From an uncultured Cellulophaga sp. (GTDB lineage Bacteria > Bacteroidota > Bacteroidia > Flavobacteriales > Flavobacteriaceae), in NCBI GenBank assembly GCA_947492955.1, contig CANLOV010000001.1, positions 186,001 through 250,000 on the forward strand: DNA of 64,000 bases. Direction: 5' to 3'. The notes below the pieces were generated by a model that was not told the origin of the DNA, made no database searches, and saw only the letters and a list, made by a program, of their open reading frames with translations. The number at the start of each line of letters is the position of its first letter. The first letter of the stretch is position 1. The position numbers and the translations under genes were made by a program. Positions 1 through 8,927 of this stretch are shown here, in pieces.

Positions 1-1
1 A

Positions 2-640
2 GATAAAGATACCACGGCATCCAAAGGCAAAATACACTTTGGAACTTTAATGAAATCTAAGAATATGTGGTTGGCAATGGGGCAGTATTTTTGTAGTAAT
101 TTTACTTTCTTTTTTGCTTTAACATGGTTATTTCCGCATATTAAAAGTGAATATCAATTAGATACTATAGAAGCAGGTTTTTATACAGCTATTCCTTTAA
201 TTTTTGGAGCATTTGGAAATTGGTTTTCCGGATGGTTAATAGATAGAATTTTTAAAAAAGGAAGTTGGGATAAATCTAGGGTTTTCCCAGCATCATTAGG
301 TTTTGTATTGGCAGCTATAGGTCTTTTAGGAAGTATTTATATGAATTCTGCTGTAGGAGCAATTATCTTTTTAAGTATTGCTATTTTTGGAGCAGATATG
401 ACCTTGCCTCCTTCTTGGGCATTTTGTGTAGATATAGGAAAAAAGCATGCAGGAGCAGTTTCTGGAACCATGAATATGGCAGGTAATATAGGAGCATTTA
501 TTACAGCATTATTATTTCCTTATTTATTAGCATGGACGGGTTCTACTACACTATTTTTTATTGTAGGAGCAGTGTTAAATGTATTGGCTGTTATATTATG
601 GTTTAATATGAAACCGCACAGACATTTTTCAGAATATTAA
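2..640 (+). CDS. MFS transporter, C-terminal part (5' end outside window)
   Basis: This is the last part of a major facilitator superfamily permease in the inner membrane. The reading frame is open from base 2, so the gene begins left of the window and the ATG at 50 is internal. About 212 residues are visible, with roughly six hydrophobic helices, which corresponds to the C-terminal half of a 12-helix transporter. The loop with G-x-L-x-D-R (GWLIDRIFKK) is the usual MFS cytoplasmic signature in its C-half form. The style resembles the anion:cation symporter branch that carries sugar acids. It is followed 37 bases later by a Gfo/Idh/MocA dehydrogenase and then an SMP-30-like lipoprotein, so uptake of a sugar or sugar acid is a reasonable inference. 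The substrate cannot be read from the sequence. Confidence 0.85.
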   Translation, partial: DKDTTASKGKIHFGTLMKSKNMWLAMGQYFCSNFTFFFALTWLFPHIKSEYQLDTIEAGFYTAIPLIFGAFGNWFSGWLIDRIFKKGSWDKSRVFPASLGFVLAAIGLLGSIYMNSAVGAIIFLSIAIFGADMTLPPSWAFCVDIGKKHAGAVSGTMNMAGNIGAFITALLFPYLLAWTGSTTLFFIVGAVLNVLAVILWFNMKPHRHFSEY

Positions 641-677
641 GATGTATTATATTTAAAGTATTTACAATTTAAGTTAG

Positions 678-1706
678 ATGAAGAAATTAAGAGGGGTAGC
701 TGTTGGTACAGGATATTTTAGTCAGTTTCAGTATGAGGCTTGGGAAAGACTAGATAATGTAGAAATTGTAGCAGTTTCTAGCAGAAAACTAGAGAAAGCT
801 CAAATGATTTGCGATAAGTATGGCATACAAAAAGCATATGACAGCTTTGAAAAAATGTTAAAAGCAGAAAAGCCAGATTTTGTAGATATAATTACGCCGC
901 CTGAAACTCATGCGGAGTTTTGTAAAATAGCAATAGAACAAGGGGTGCATATTATTTGCCAAAAACCTTTGGCACCAACCTATAAAGAATCATTGGCAAT
1001 TTCTGAAGCAGTAAAAAAAACAGAGGTAAGAATGATGGTGCACGAGAATTTTCGTTTTCAACCATGGCATCGAGAAATTAAAAAAATACTAGAAAAGAAT
1101 ACAATAGGAGATAAGCTGCATACCATTAATTTGCGTATGCGTATGGGAGATGGTTGGCAAAAAGATGCGTATATGAATCGCCAGCCTTATTTTAGAGAAA
1201 TGGAGCAATTGCTTATTTATGAAACGGGCGTGCATTTTATAGATGTATTTAGATATTTAATAGGAGATGTAACACAAGTGTATTCTAAGTTAAAAACTTT
1301 AAATGCGAATATAAAAGGAGAAGATTTTGCTTGGGTACAGTTAGAGTTTGCAAACGGAATCCTTGGTTTTATAGATGCCAATCGTTTTAATGAAAACACA
1401 TCTGAAGACCCAAGATTAACTTTTGGAGAAGTTTTAATAGAAGGCAATAAAGGGAGCATACGCTTGCATCACGATGGTACTATAACAACTCAATTATTAG
1501 GAGAAAAAGAGAAGAAGCATCAGTATGCCTACGAGAAGATTAATTTTGCAGGAGACTGTGTTTATTATACTCAAGAGCATTTTATAAACTGTTTGCGTTC
1601 CGGAGCCGAATTTGAAACCGATGTTACGGCTTATTTAAATAATATAAAAATTCAGGATAAAATTTATGAATCAAATGTAAAAGGTATTCCATTATCTATA
1701 AACTAA
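678..1706 (+). CDS. Gfo/Idh/MocA family NAD(P)-dependent oxidoreductase
   Basis: Cytoplasmic 342-residue dehydrogenase of the Gfo/Idh/MocA family, the usual length. The Rossmann nucleotide-binding loop is at residues 8-15 (VGTGYFSQ), the family Lys-Pro pair is K96-P97 in CQKPLAP, and the catalytic G-x-H-x2-D element is G184/H186/D189 in ETGVHFIDVF. Such enzymes oxidise or reduce a sugar, inositol or sugar-acid carbon with NAD(P). The gene lies between an MFS permease and an SMP-30-like protein, probably in one transcription unit, which suggests a short pathway for a particular sugar derivative. The exact substrate is unknown because family members are very diverse. Confidence 0.88.
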   Translation: MKKLRGVAVGTGYFSQFQYEAWERLDNVEIVAVSSRKLEKAQMICDKYGIQKAYDSFEKMLKAEKPDFVDIITPPETHAEFCKIAIEQGVHIICQKPLAPTYKESLAISEAVKKTEVRMMVHENFRFQPWHREIKKILEKNTIGDKLHTINLRMRMGDGWQKDAYMNRQPYFREMEQLLIYETGVHFIDVFRYLIGDVTQVYSKLKTLNANIKGEDFAWVQLEFANGILGFIDANRFNENTSEDPRLTFGEVLIEGNKGSIRLHHDGTITTQLLGEKEKKHQYAYEKINFAGDCVYYTQEHFINCLRSGAEFETDVTAYLNNIKIQDKIYESNVKGIPLSIN

Positions 1707-1710
1707 GTAG

Positions 1711-1737
1711 TAATCATAATCATAATCATTGTAATCA
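1711..1737. repeat. Short tandem TAATCA hexamers before a start codon
   Basis: Three adjacent TAATCA units occupy 1711-1728 and a fourth TAATCA follows at 1732-1737, ending at the ATG of the SMP-30-like gene. The tract occupies the ribosome-entry zone. It may be chance in AT-rich DNA, or it may alter translation if the copy number varies. Confidence 0.5.
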
Positions 1738-2663
1738 TGAAGAATAATTTTAAAATATCTATTAGTTATTACCAACAAATAGCAGTGTTTATTTTATTTA
1801 TTATGCTTGTTGGGTGTAATGTAAAATCTAAAATTAAATTTCCAACTCATGTAGGAGTCAGACCAGAAAGTGTTACTAAAGGATTCAATGGTAATTATTA
1901 TGTTACTGTAATGAATGCAAAAGAAGGTGGGGATGGAGAGCTAGTTGAGATTTCTGTGGATGGTGTTAAAACATTTGCCAAAGGATTTAATGAGCCTAAA
2001 GGAATCGTTTATTTAAACAATCATTTATATTTTTCTGATTTAACACGTATTTGGGAGGTAGATAAAGATGGTAACGCAAGGGTTTTTGTAGATAAGAAAG
2101 ATTTTCCAGAAGAAGTATTGTATTTAAATGATGTTGCTACGGATGTTGATGAAAAAGGTATATATGTGGCAGATATGGGGGCAACAAAATACATGCGAGA
2201 TGATAGTAATGCGTTATGGCCATTAAATAGTGAAGAAGCAAAGCAAGTTCCGCAATTAGGACGTATTTATCATATTAGTTTAGAAGGTAAAGTATCTATA
2301 GCTCAAGATACATCGCCTTTAATGCTTAATCCTAATGGAGTCGGTGTAGATAATGAGGGTAATATTATGGTAGGAGCATTTTTTCTTGGGAATTTTTTAG
2401 TGAAACAAGAAGGAGAGTTAAAACCATTAAAAGGTCGGTACAGAGGTATTGATGCGGTAGAGCAAGATAGTAAAGGAAATTATTACGCAAGTAGTTGGTC
2501 GTTAGCTAAAGTGTGGAAAATAGATGCAAAAACTAATGAGTCAACAATTCTTATAGAAGGGTTAAGGTCAGCTGCAGATTTTTATTTAGAGGAAGATAAG
2601 GGAAGACTATTGCTTCCTGATATGTTGGAAGGTAAAATTTACGAAGTTGATATTAATAAGTAA
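1737..2663 (+). CDS. SMP-30/gluconolactonase-like beta-propeller lipoprotein
   Basis: Predicted lipoprotein of 308 residues. A hydrophobic signal (residues 14-26) ends in a lipobox LVGC with acylated C27. The rest has repeated blade-like segments (for example GNYYVT and GIYVAD) typical of SMP-30/gluconolactonase/strictosidine-synthase-like six-bladed propellers. Enzymes of this fold hydrolyse sugar lactones with a bound divalent metal, but other members only bind ligands. Position after a permease and a sugar dehydrogenase fits a periplasmic or surface step on the same substrate. Three tandem TAATCA hexamers lie just before the ATG. Function beyond the fold is inference. Confidence 0.72.
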   Translation: MKNNFKISISYYQQIAVFILFIMLVGCNVKSKIKFPTHVGVRPESVTKGFNGNYYVTVMNAKEGGDGELVEISVDGVKTFAKGFNEPKGIVYLNNHLYFSDLTRIWEVDKDGNARVFVDKKDFPEEVLYLNDVATDVDEKGIYVADMGATKYMRDDSNALWPLNSEEAKQVPQLGRIYHISLEGKVSIAQDTSPLMLNPNGVGVDNEGNIMVGAFFLGNFLVKQEGELKPLKGRYRGIDAVEQDSKGNYYASSWSLAKVWKIDAKTNESTILIEGLRSAADFYLEEDKGRLLLPDMLEGKIYEVDINK

Positions 2664-2817
2664 TATTAATTAAAGCCAAAATATACGAATTTAACAATCA
2701 AGGGCTTCCATTATTTATAGATTAGTTTTCTTTTCATTATAACTTAGTGTAATCTAGTTTTTTTAGTCGATTTTACAGATATTTATTTGGGTGTAATCAT
2801 CTTAAAAGAATAAAATT

Positions 2818-3450
2818 ATGTTTGGAATTATAAATTATGAGGCATTTTTAGTAGCAGGAATAATTTTAAATTTAACTCCAGGAACAGATACCATGTATAT
2901 ATTAGGTAGGAGTATTTCGCAAGGTAAAAAAGCAGGAGTACTCTCTGCTTTAGGAATAACAACAGGGTCATTGGTGCATTGTATTTTTGCTGCATTAGGA
3001 CTTTCTATAATTTTAGCCAAATCAGCATTAGCATTTCAGATTGTAAAATATGCAGGAGCGGCCTATTTAATTTATTTGGGGTTTAAAATGCTATTGTCAA
3101 AATCTAATGAACAGTTTAAATTAGAGCAGAATGATAATAAAACTAATTACAGAAAAATATATTTTTCAGGGATTTTTACAAATATTTTAAACCCTAAAGT
3201 GGCTTTGTTTTTTCTTGCTTTTTTACCACAGTTTATTAATCCAAACTATGCACAAAATTCACTTCCTTTTTTAATATTAGGTTTAACTTTTGTAACTACC
3301 GGAACTATTTGGTGCTTAGCACTAGCATTTTTTTCTTCTAAACTGTCTAATAGTATTAGGGCAAATTATAAAATAAAAAAATGGTTAGATAAAGTTACTG
3401 GAGGTATATTTATTGCTTTAGGAATAAAATTAGCTTTGAGTAAACGATAG
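2818..3450 (+). CDS. LysE/RhtB family amino-acid exporter
   Basis: Inner-membrane protein of 210 residues with about six hydrophobic helices, the standard size for the LysE/RhtB translocator family. The N-terminal family signature is visible as NLTPGTDTMYILGRSISQG (residues 18-36), a variant of the usual N-x-TPGPD motif with Thr in place of Pro. A conserved NPK segment (NILNPKVALFFLAF) follows near residue 121. Members export amino acids or their analogues using the proton gradient. The gene stands alone between intergenic gaps of 154 and 70 bases, so the substrate cannot be inferred from its neighbours. Confidence 0.9.
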   Translation: MFGIINYEAFLVAGIILNLTPGTDTMYILGRSISQGKKAGVLSALGITTGSLVHCIFAALGLSIILAKSALAFQIVKYAGAAYLIYLGFKMLLSKSNEQFKLEQNDNKTNYRKIYFSGIFTNILNPKVALFFLAFLPQFINPNYAQNSLPFLILGLTFVTTGTIWCLALAFFSSKLSNSIRANYKIKKWLDKVTGGIFIALGIKLALSKR

Positions 3451-3520
3451 AATTTTATTTGCAAGATAACTTAGTTTTTTAAGGCTTACTTTTAGATATT
3501 TGCGCCTTTATTTATAGTAT

Positions 3521-4666
3521 GTGGAAATAAAGAGACGGCAACGAGTAGCATTAAGTATTATTTTTTTTCTTTCAGGTTTCTGTTTTTCCTCATGGGCATC
3601 TAGAATCCCAACAATAAAAACGTTTTTTAATTTTAATGAGGCGCAATTAGGTAATTTACTTATGGTATTACCCATTAGCTCTTTAATTGGTTTGCCTATT
3701 TCTACTTGGTTGGTTTCTCGTTTTAATAGTCGTATTCCTTTATTGTTTTCGTTTATAAGTTATTCGCTAGCATTAATGTTAATTGGTTTTGCTCGTACTC
3801 CTGTGTTTTTAATTGTATGTATTGCTCTTTTTGCTTTTAGTATGCGTATTTTAAATATAGCTATGAATACGCAAGCTATTACCCTACAGAAAAAGTATAG
3901 CAAAAAAATAAATGGTTCTTTTCATGGATTGTGGAGTTTTGGCGGTATTGCAGGAGTTGGTTTTTCATCTCTTTTAATAAAATTTAAAGTTGCTATAGAA
4001 ACACATTTAACTATGGTTTTTATAATTGCTTTGTTCTTGGCTATTGCAGTTTATAAATTTTTATTATCTAATGATCGTTCAACAAAAGGTAATAAGCTTA
4101 TTATGGGTAAGCCAGACCCATTTATATATTATTTAGGAATACTTATTTTTCTTGCTGCGGTATGCGAAGGAGGAATGTACGATTGGATAAGTGTTTATTT
4201 TAAAGAAGTTTTGCACCAAGAAGTTTTTACTATTGGGTACTTTCTTTTTATGATATTCATGACTTTTTCCAGATTTTTTTCAGACTACCTCATAGAAAAA
4301 ATAGGCATGCAAAAAACTTATGTTTTTAGTGCTCTACTTGTTTCTTTAGGAATATCCATTGCGTTGGTGTTTCCTTATTTTTGGAGCTCAATTATAGGCT
4401 TTAGTATAGTTGGTTTTGGAATAGCAACAATATTTCCTGTAACCTTTACTTTGGCGGGGACATCTAATAAATATTCTACAGGTATGGCAATATCAATAAT
4501 TACCACTTATGGTATTTTGGGGGTATTTGTAGGGCCGCCTTTAATTGGTTATTTGGCCCATGCTTTTAATTTAAAATCGGCCTTTATTGTTTTTGTGTTT
4601 TGTGGCTTACTACTTATCCCAGTTTCTTATCTTTTTTTTAGACATCAGAAAAAACAAGAAAACTAG
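3521..4666 (+). CDS. MFS transporter (12-helix permease)
   Basis: A 381-residue major facilitator superfamily transporter with about twelve hydrophobic segments. The chosen start is GTG at 3521 (MEIKRRQRVA); an ATG overlaps it by one base but is out of frame. N-terminal residues (SSWASRIPTIK) and the loop DYLIEKIGMQ resemble the fucose permease or FsrA/YbjJ-like branch of MFS proteins. The substrate is unknown. It converges with a small minus-strand gene 11 bases downstream. No transporter partner protein is adjacent. Confidence 0.87.
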   Translation: MEIKRRQRVALSIIFFLSGFCFSSWASRIPTIKTFFNFNEAQLGNLLMVLPISSLIGLPISTWLVSRFNSRIPLLFSFISYSLALMLIGFARTPVFLIVCIALFAFSMRILNIAMNTQAITLQKKYSKKINGSFHGLWSFGGIAGVGFSSLLIKFKVAIETHLTMVFIIALFLAIAVYKFLLSNDRSTKGNKLIMGKPDPFIYYLGILIFLAAVCEGGMYDWISVYFKEVLHQEVFTIGYFLFMIFMTFSRFFSDYLIEKIGMQKTYVFSALLVSLGISIALVFPYFWSSIIGFSIVGFGIATIFPVTFTLAGTSNKYSTGMAISIITTYGILGVFVGPPLIGYLAHAFNLKSAFIVFVFCGLLLIPVSYLFFRHQKKQEN

Positions 4667-4677
4667 GAAAGCAAGAT

Positions 4678-4968
4678 TTAATCTATATAAACAATACGAT
4701 TTTTAGGAATAATAGTTCCCTTTTTTAAAATAATATCTTTTTTAGTAACAGCCCAAATAGTGGTTTGTACACGCAATAAATGATCGTTCTTGTCTTTAAA
4801 GTAAATATCTACTTTGTTTTTAAGTAAGTTGCCTAATTGTACAGCCCTATTAAGATAGTGATTCAGGATTTTTTTTTGATCTATATTTTCTAGTACTTCT
4901 TTATTAGAAAAAGATAAGTCGCTTATTTCTTCTTTTGTTAGGTAGCAAGATATTTCTTTTATGTTCAT
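4678..4968 (-). CDS. Hypothetical protein, 96 residues
   Basis: A small soluble protein of 96 residues that I do not recognise. The first half looks helical and rich in charged residues, with many Lys, Glu and Asn. The second half looks like beta strands (VDIYFKDKND, LLRVQTTIWAVTKKDIILKKG, IIPKNRIVYID), a pattern seen in small SH3- or PilZ-like barrels. There is no signal peptide or membrane segment. It stands alone, with about 300 bases of gene-free DNA upstream. Codon use and length argue for a real gene, but no function can be given. Confidence 0.6.
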   Translation of the reverse strand: MNIKEISCYLTKEEISDLSFSNKEVLENIDQKKILNHYLNRAVQLGNLLKNKVDIYFKDKNDHLLRVQTTIWAVTKKDIILKKGTIIPKNRIVYID

Positions 4969-5265
4969 AATGTGAATGGTTTAATAATTACATAATGTTA
5001 GTGTGTAATCATCAAATAACTTTACATTTTTATGTAAATAAAACTAAAATTTAACATTTTGTTTAGTGTTTTAGCCGAAGTGTTTGATTTCTGAAAACAA
5101 TTTTTCTATTTGCTTTAAAAATAACTTAGGCACAATATCAGTTGCAAAGTGGTGTACAAAATTATAATGAGTATAAGAATACAAATAGTAAACGTATTTC
5201 TAATATTAAAATATGAATGCTACTTGCGTAAAAAATCGTAATTTTCCCAAAAGAATTTAGTACAC
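4969..5265. other. Gene-free stretch (297 bases)
   Basis: Divergent intergenic DNA between the 96-residue hypothetical gene and the TonB-C-like lipoprotein gene. It is very AT-rich. I see no RNA gene, clear hairpin terminator or consensus TAnnTTTG promoter in it. Confidence 0.5.
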
Positions 5266-5742
5266 ATGCGCAAGTTTGTAATGTTGGTTAGTTTGTGTTT
5301 CTTATGCTCTTGTAATTGGTTAGTTTCCAAAGAAGAAAAAACCAAGCAAATAGTAGACCAAGAGATGCAAAGTATTAATTGGAATGAAATAGATAAATAT
5401 CCGCTATTTGATATCTGTGATGAGACCGTTTCTAAAGAAAAGCAAAAAGAATGTTTCGAGAGAATATTATTAATGCATTTTTCTATGGCATTACAAGATT
5501 TTGATTTTGTATTAGATTTTGAGGTTAATGATACTGTTTATGTAGACTTTATAGTTAGTAAAGAAGGTTTGATAGAAGTGCAAGAGGTGGAAAACAGTGA
5601 GAATATTAAAAATCAACTTCCGGAATTTAATACACTAATAAGTACTAGTTTAAAGGAGTTGCCTAAGGTGTCACCAGCATTAAAAAGAGGCGTTCCGGTA
5701 GACACAAAATTTAGAGTTCCAATTATATTAAATACAAATTAA
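5266..5742 (+). CDS. Lipoprotein with possible TonB-C-like domain
   Basis: A 158-residue predicted lipoprotein. The signal sequence ends in LCSC with the acylated cysteine at C16. The C-terminal half (residues about 90-158) has the strand order and end pattern of TonB C-terminal-like domains in flavobacteria: a VDFIVSKEG strand, a helix, then SPALKRGVPVDTKFRVPI. Such stand-alone domains are common lipoproteins of unknown role in this family. It ends 11 bases before the ruvC start, so the two may be co-transcribed without sharing a function. Confidence 0.6.
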   Translation: MRKFVMLVSLCFLCSCNWLVSKEEKTKQIVDQEMQSINWNEIDKYPLFDICDETVSKEKQKECFERILLMHFSMALQDFDFVLDFEVNDTVYVDFIVSKEGLIEVQEVENSENIKNQLPEFNTLISTSLKELPKVSPALKRGVPVDTKFRVPIILNTN

Positions 5743-5753
5743 AAGTACTTTTT

Positions 5754-6305
5754 TTGGCGAACGAAAAAATTATATTAGGTATAGATCCAGGTACTACAAT
5801 TATGGGTTTTGGCATCATAAAAGTAGTAAATAAAAAAATGGAGTTTGTTCAAATGAACGAGTTAATGCTTAAAAAGTATACTGATCCTTATGTAAAGCTA
5901 AAACTTATTTTTGAGCGTACTATAGAATTAATAGATACCTACCACCCCGATGAAATTGCTATAGAAGCCCCGTTTTTTGGTAAAAATGTACAATCCATGT
6001 TAAAATTAGGGAGGGCTCAAGGTGTTGCTATGGCAGCAGGGCTCTCTAGAGAAATACCCGTAACCGAATATTTGCCTAAAAAAATTAAGATGGCAATTAC
6101 AGGAAACGGTAATGCAACAAAAGAGCAAGTAGCAAAAATGCTACAAGGAATGCTAGGGCTTAAAACATTGCCTAAAAACTTAGATAGTACAGATGGTTTA
6201 GCAGCAGCAGTATGTCATTTTTACAATATGGGACGTGTAGAAATAGGAAAAAGTTATACTGGTTGGGATGCTTTTGTAAAGCAGAATCCGAAGAAAGTTA
6301 ATTAG
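5754..6305 (+). CDS. ruvC: Crossover junction endodeoxyribonuclease RuvC
   Basis: RuvC resolves Holliday junctions by paired nicking, working with RuvAB in recombinational repair. At 183 residues it has normal length. The acidic catalytic residues are visible: D11 in ILGIDPGTT, E71 in IAIEAPFFGKN, and D144/D147 in NLDSTDGLA. The start is taken as TTG at 5754 (MANEKIILG), because no ATG lies upstream in frame before the preceding gene ends, and residues right after it are already conserved. It follows a lipoprotein gene by 11 bases. A decayed four-helix-bundle gene lies downstream. Confidence 0.95.
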   Translation: MANEKIILGIDPGTTIMGFGIIKVVNKKMEFVQMNELMLKKYTDPYVKLKLIFERTIELIDTYHPDEIAIEAPFFGKNVQSMLKLGRAQGVAMAAGLSREIPVTEYLPKKIKMAITGNGNATKEQVAKMLQGMLGLKTLPKNLDSTDGLAAAVCHFYNMGRVEIGKSYTGWDAFVKQNPKKVN

Positions 6306-6366
6306 CAGTGAACAATTAACATTTAGTAATGAATAATATAAAACAATTCGTAATGATAAATTTATA

Positions 6367-6593
6367 ATGAAAGAAAATCCTTTAGCTAAAAAATCATATA
6401 GTTTTGCTTTAAAAATAGTTGCTTTGTATAAAAATTTGATAAAACAACATAGCGAGTATAACTTATCTAAGCAACTATTAAGGTCGGGTACATCAATATA
6501 GAAAAAGAATTAGCAAATAGTTTAATTGTTGATGCAGACGAATTATCTAAAATTATGTTTTCAATACTAAAAACAACAAGAATAAATAAGTAA
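6367..6593 (+). pseudogene. Four-helix-bundle protein (23S rRNA IVP-like) remnant
   Basis: The segment starts with an ATG and encodes 44 residues ending in SKQLLRSGTSI before a TAG. Conserved members of the four-helix-bundle (23S rRNA intervening-sequence protein) family continue at this point with GAN-x-EEA. Instead, a shifted frame starting just before the TAG (IEKELANSLIVDADELSKIM) supplies the family's last helix, ending at TAA 6591-6593. About 75 residues remain of a usual length near 115-120, so the middle third has been deleted with a frameshift. Short AT-rich inverted copies of GAACAATTAA flank it (6310-6319 and 6604-6613). Role of intact members is unclear. Confidence 0.75.
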
Positions 6594-6645
6594 TTGATAA
6601 TTATTAATTGTTCAATGCTTATTGCTAACTGTTAATTGTATTTAA

Positions 6646-7779
6646 ATGAGCGGAATTTATATTCACATTCCTTTTTGTAAACAAGCTTGTCATTATTGCG
6701 ATTTTCATTTTTCTACGAGTCTAGGAAAGAAAGAAGCAATGATAGCGGCATTGTGCAAAGAATTAGAGCTGCGTAAGGATGAGTTTAAGGACGATGAGGT
6801 GGCTACAATTTATTTTGGAGGAGGAACCCCTTCCGTTTTAGAAACCAAAGAAATAGAACAAATACTTAATGTAGTTTACAATAATTATAAAGTTGTAACA
6901 GCCCCAGAAATAACTTTAGAAGCCAATCCAGACGATTTATCAAGTGAAAAAATAAAGCAATTAGCAGCCAGCCCTATTAATAGGCTAAGTATCGGAATTC
7001 AGTCTTTTTTTGATGAAGATTTAAAATTAATGAACAGAGCACACTCGGCTAAAGAAGCCATAAGTTCGTTAAAAGAAGCAACTTATTATTTTGATAATAT
7101 ATCTATCGATTTAATATACGGAATTCCCAAGATGAGTGCTGATAAATGGTCGCAAAATATAGAAAAAGCATTGTCTTTTAACATACCACATATCTCTAGT
7201 TATGCACTTACTGTAGAACCCAAAACAGCCTTGCAAAAATTTATAGATAAAGGAGTTATAGCGCCTTTAGATGATACTTTGGCGCAAGAACATTTTAAAA
7301 TATTAAACCAAGAGTTAGCGCAGGCAGGCTATGTATGTTATGAGTTGTCAAATTTTGGCAAGCCAGATTATTTTTCTAAAAATAATACAGCTTATTGGCA
7401 GGGTAAAAAATATATAGGAATAGGGCCTTCTGCACATTCTTATGATGGTATTAGTAGAGGGTGGAATGTAAATAACAACCCTAAGTACATAAACCAAATA
7501 AATGAGGGTGTGTTGCCTATGGAAACAGAAATACTGTCTAAAATAGATAGGTATAACGAATATGTAATGACAGGCTTACGTACCATTTGGGGAGTATCTT
7601 TAGAGCAAATTAAAACGGAGTTTGGAGAACAATACCATTCTTACCTTATGCAGCAAGCTAAGCCAAAAATAGAAGCGCAATTATTGTATATTGTAAATGG
7701 TAATTTATTAGTAAGCCCTGAAGCTAAGTTTTTAAGCGATGGTATTGCTAGTGATTTATTTCTAATTAATTTGGAATAA
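6646..7779 (+). CDS. hemW: Radical SAM haem chaperone HemW
   Basis: A 377-residue radical SAM protein of the HemN/HemW group. The iron-sulfur motif is C11-x3-C15-x2-C18 in IPFCKQACHYCDF. The fourth cysteine of true oxygen-independent coproporphyrinogen oxidases (CxC) is replaced by D19-F20, which marks the HemW haem-chaperone branch. The SAM-binding GGGTPS motif follows near residue 64. The protein is cytoplasmic and is thought to deliver haem to apoproteins. It begins 52 bases after the four-helix-bundle remnant and is followed by the cyclase-family gene in the same direction. Confidence 0.92.
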   Translation: MSGIYIHIPFCKQACHYCDFHFSTSLGKKEAMIAALCKELELRKDEFKDDEVATIYFGGGTPSVLETKEIEQILNVVYNNYKVVTAPEITLEANPDDLSSEKIKQLAASPINRLSIGIQSFFDEDLKLMNRAHSAKEAISSLKEATYYFDNISIDLIYGIPKMSADKWSQNIEKALSFNIPHISSYALTVEPKTALQKFIDKGVIAPLDDTLAQEHFKILNQELAQAGYVCYELSNFGKPDYFSKNNTAYWQGKKYIGIGPSAHSYDGISRGWNVNNNPKYINQINEGVLPMETEILSKIDRYNEYVMTGLRTIWGVSLEQIKTEFGEQYHSYLMQQAKPKIEAQLLYIVNGNLLVSPEAKFLSDGIASDLFLINLE

Positions 7780-7829
7780 TAATTGACTGTTACTATTTAA
7801 GTATATATTTATAGTGCAGTTAAAAATAT

Positions 7830-8570
7830 ATGAAAGCAAAAATTGAGAATAATACTATAGATTTATTAAAACCATTAGATATATCTATACCATTACAAGG
7901 AAATGCATCCAATGTAAATGCTTGGTATGTGGATCATCCTAAAATAGAGCCGCATACAGATGGCGATTTTGTTGGCAAAGTATCTAAAGGAGCATCTACT
8001 AATTTTAACGATATTTATTTTAACCCACATGCACATGGTACACATACAGAATGTGTGGGGCATATTACCAAAGAGTTTCATTCTATTAATAAAAATTTAA
8101 CTACATTTTTCTTTTTAGCAGAAGTAATTACACTAGCACCAGAAAAATATCAGGACGATTACGTGGTGTCTAGAAAACAGCTAGAATATGCTATTGGAGA
8201 TAAAACACCCAAGGCTATAGTAATACGAACGCTACCTAATTTTAATGAAAAATTAACGCAGCAATATTCGCATACAAATCCACCTTATTTATTAGAAGAG
8301 GCAGCTCATTTTTTAGTGGAAAAAGGGATTGAGCATTTATTAATAGATTTACCGTCGGTAGATAAAGAAAAAGATGCGGGGGCTTTATTGGTACATAAAG
8401 CATTTTGGAATTTAGAAGGAGCGATTAGATTTAATGCAACTATTACAGAGTTTATATATGTTCCAGATGCTATTTTAGACGGCACTTATTATTTAAATTT
8501 GCAAGTGGCTCCTTTTGAGAACGATGCAAGCCCAAGTAGACCTGTCTTATATAAAATTATAGCGGAATGA
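7830..8570 (+). CDS. Cyclase family protein (kynurenine formamidase-like)
   Basis: A 246-residue metal-dependent hydrolase-like protein of the cyclase/KynB family. The zinc-binding signature is seen as H67-A-H69-G-T-H72-T-E74-x3-H78 (HAHGTHTECVGH), with Glu in the position that is Asp in bacterial kynurenine formamidases. A second conserved acidic/His element appears at LLIDLPSVD. Members hydrolyse N-formylkynurenine, cyclic amides or related compounds. No other tryptophan-degradation gene is nearby, so the substrate is uncertain. The stop overlaps the ATG of the next gene by four bases, showing translational coupling. Confidence 0.82.
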   Translation: MKAKIENNTIDLLKPLDISIPLQGNASNVNAWYVDHPKIEPHTDGDFVGKVSKGASTNFNDIYFNPHAHGTHTECVGHITKEFHSINKNLTTFFFLAEVITLAPEKYQDDYVVSRKQLEYAIGDKTPKAIVIRTLPNFNEKLTQQYSHTNPPYLLEEAAHFLVEKGIEHLLIDLPSVDKEKDAGALLVHKAFWNLEGAIRFNATITEFIYVPDAILDGTYYLNLQVAPFENDASPSRPVLYKIIAE

Positions 8571-8926
8571 AAACAGTGTTAAAGTTAGAAGAATTAGCAC
8601 AGTTGGGACTAGGGTTTTATTTGTTTAGTTTACTTGGTTACCAATGGTGGTGGTTTTTAGTATTGCTATTAACACCAGATATAGGAATGTTAAGGTATGT
8701 TTTTGGAAATAAAATAGGCGCATTATGTTACAATATATTTCACCATAAAGGATTGGCAATTATAATTTACGTATTGGGAATATATCTTTCTTTACCTTTA
8801 ATGCAATTAATAGGAGTTATTGTGTTTTCTCATGCTGCTTTTGATAGGGCTTTAGGTTATGGTTTAAAGTATGAGAAAGGTTTTAAATACACGCATTTAG
8901 GAGAAATAGGCAACAATAAAAATTAG
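8567..8926 (+). CDS. DUF4260 family membrane protein
   Basis: A 119-residue integral membrane protein with about three to four hydrophobic helices. The pattern LLLTPDIGMLRYVFGNKIGALCYNI followed by a conserved NIFHHKG and FDRALGYGLKY matches the DUF4260 family. Family function is unknown. The ATG overlaps the stop of the cyclase gene (ATGA), and the next gene begins one base after its stop, so 7830-9536 behaves as one operon. Confidence 0.8.
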   Translation: MKTVLKLEELAQLGLGFYLFSLLGYQWWWFLVLLLTPDIGMLRYVFGNKIGALCYNIFHHKGLAIIIYVLGIYLSLPLMQLIGVIVFSHAAFDRALGYGLKYEKGFKYTHLGEIGNNKN

Positions 8927-8927
8927 C

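Noticed and set aside
6367-6501. Short intact gene of 44 residues
   Set aside because: The family needs about 115 residues; the rest is found out of frame downstream, so it is a remnant.
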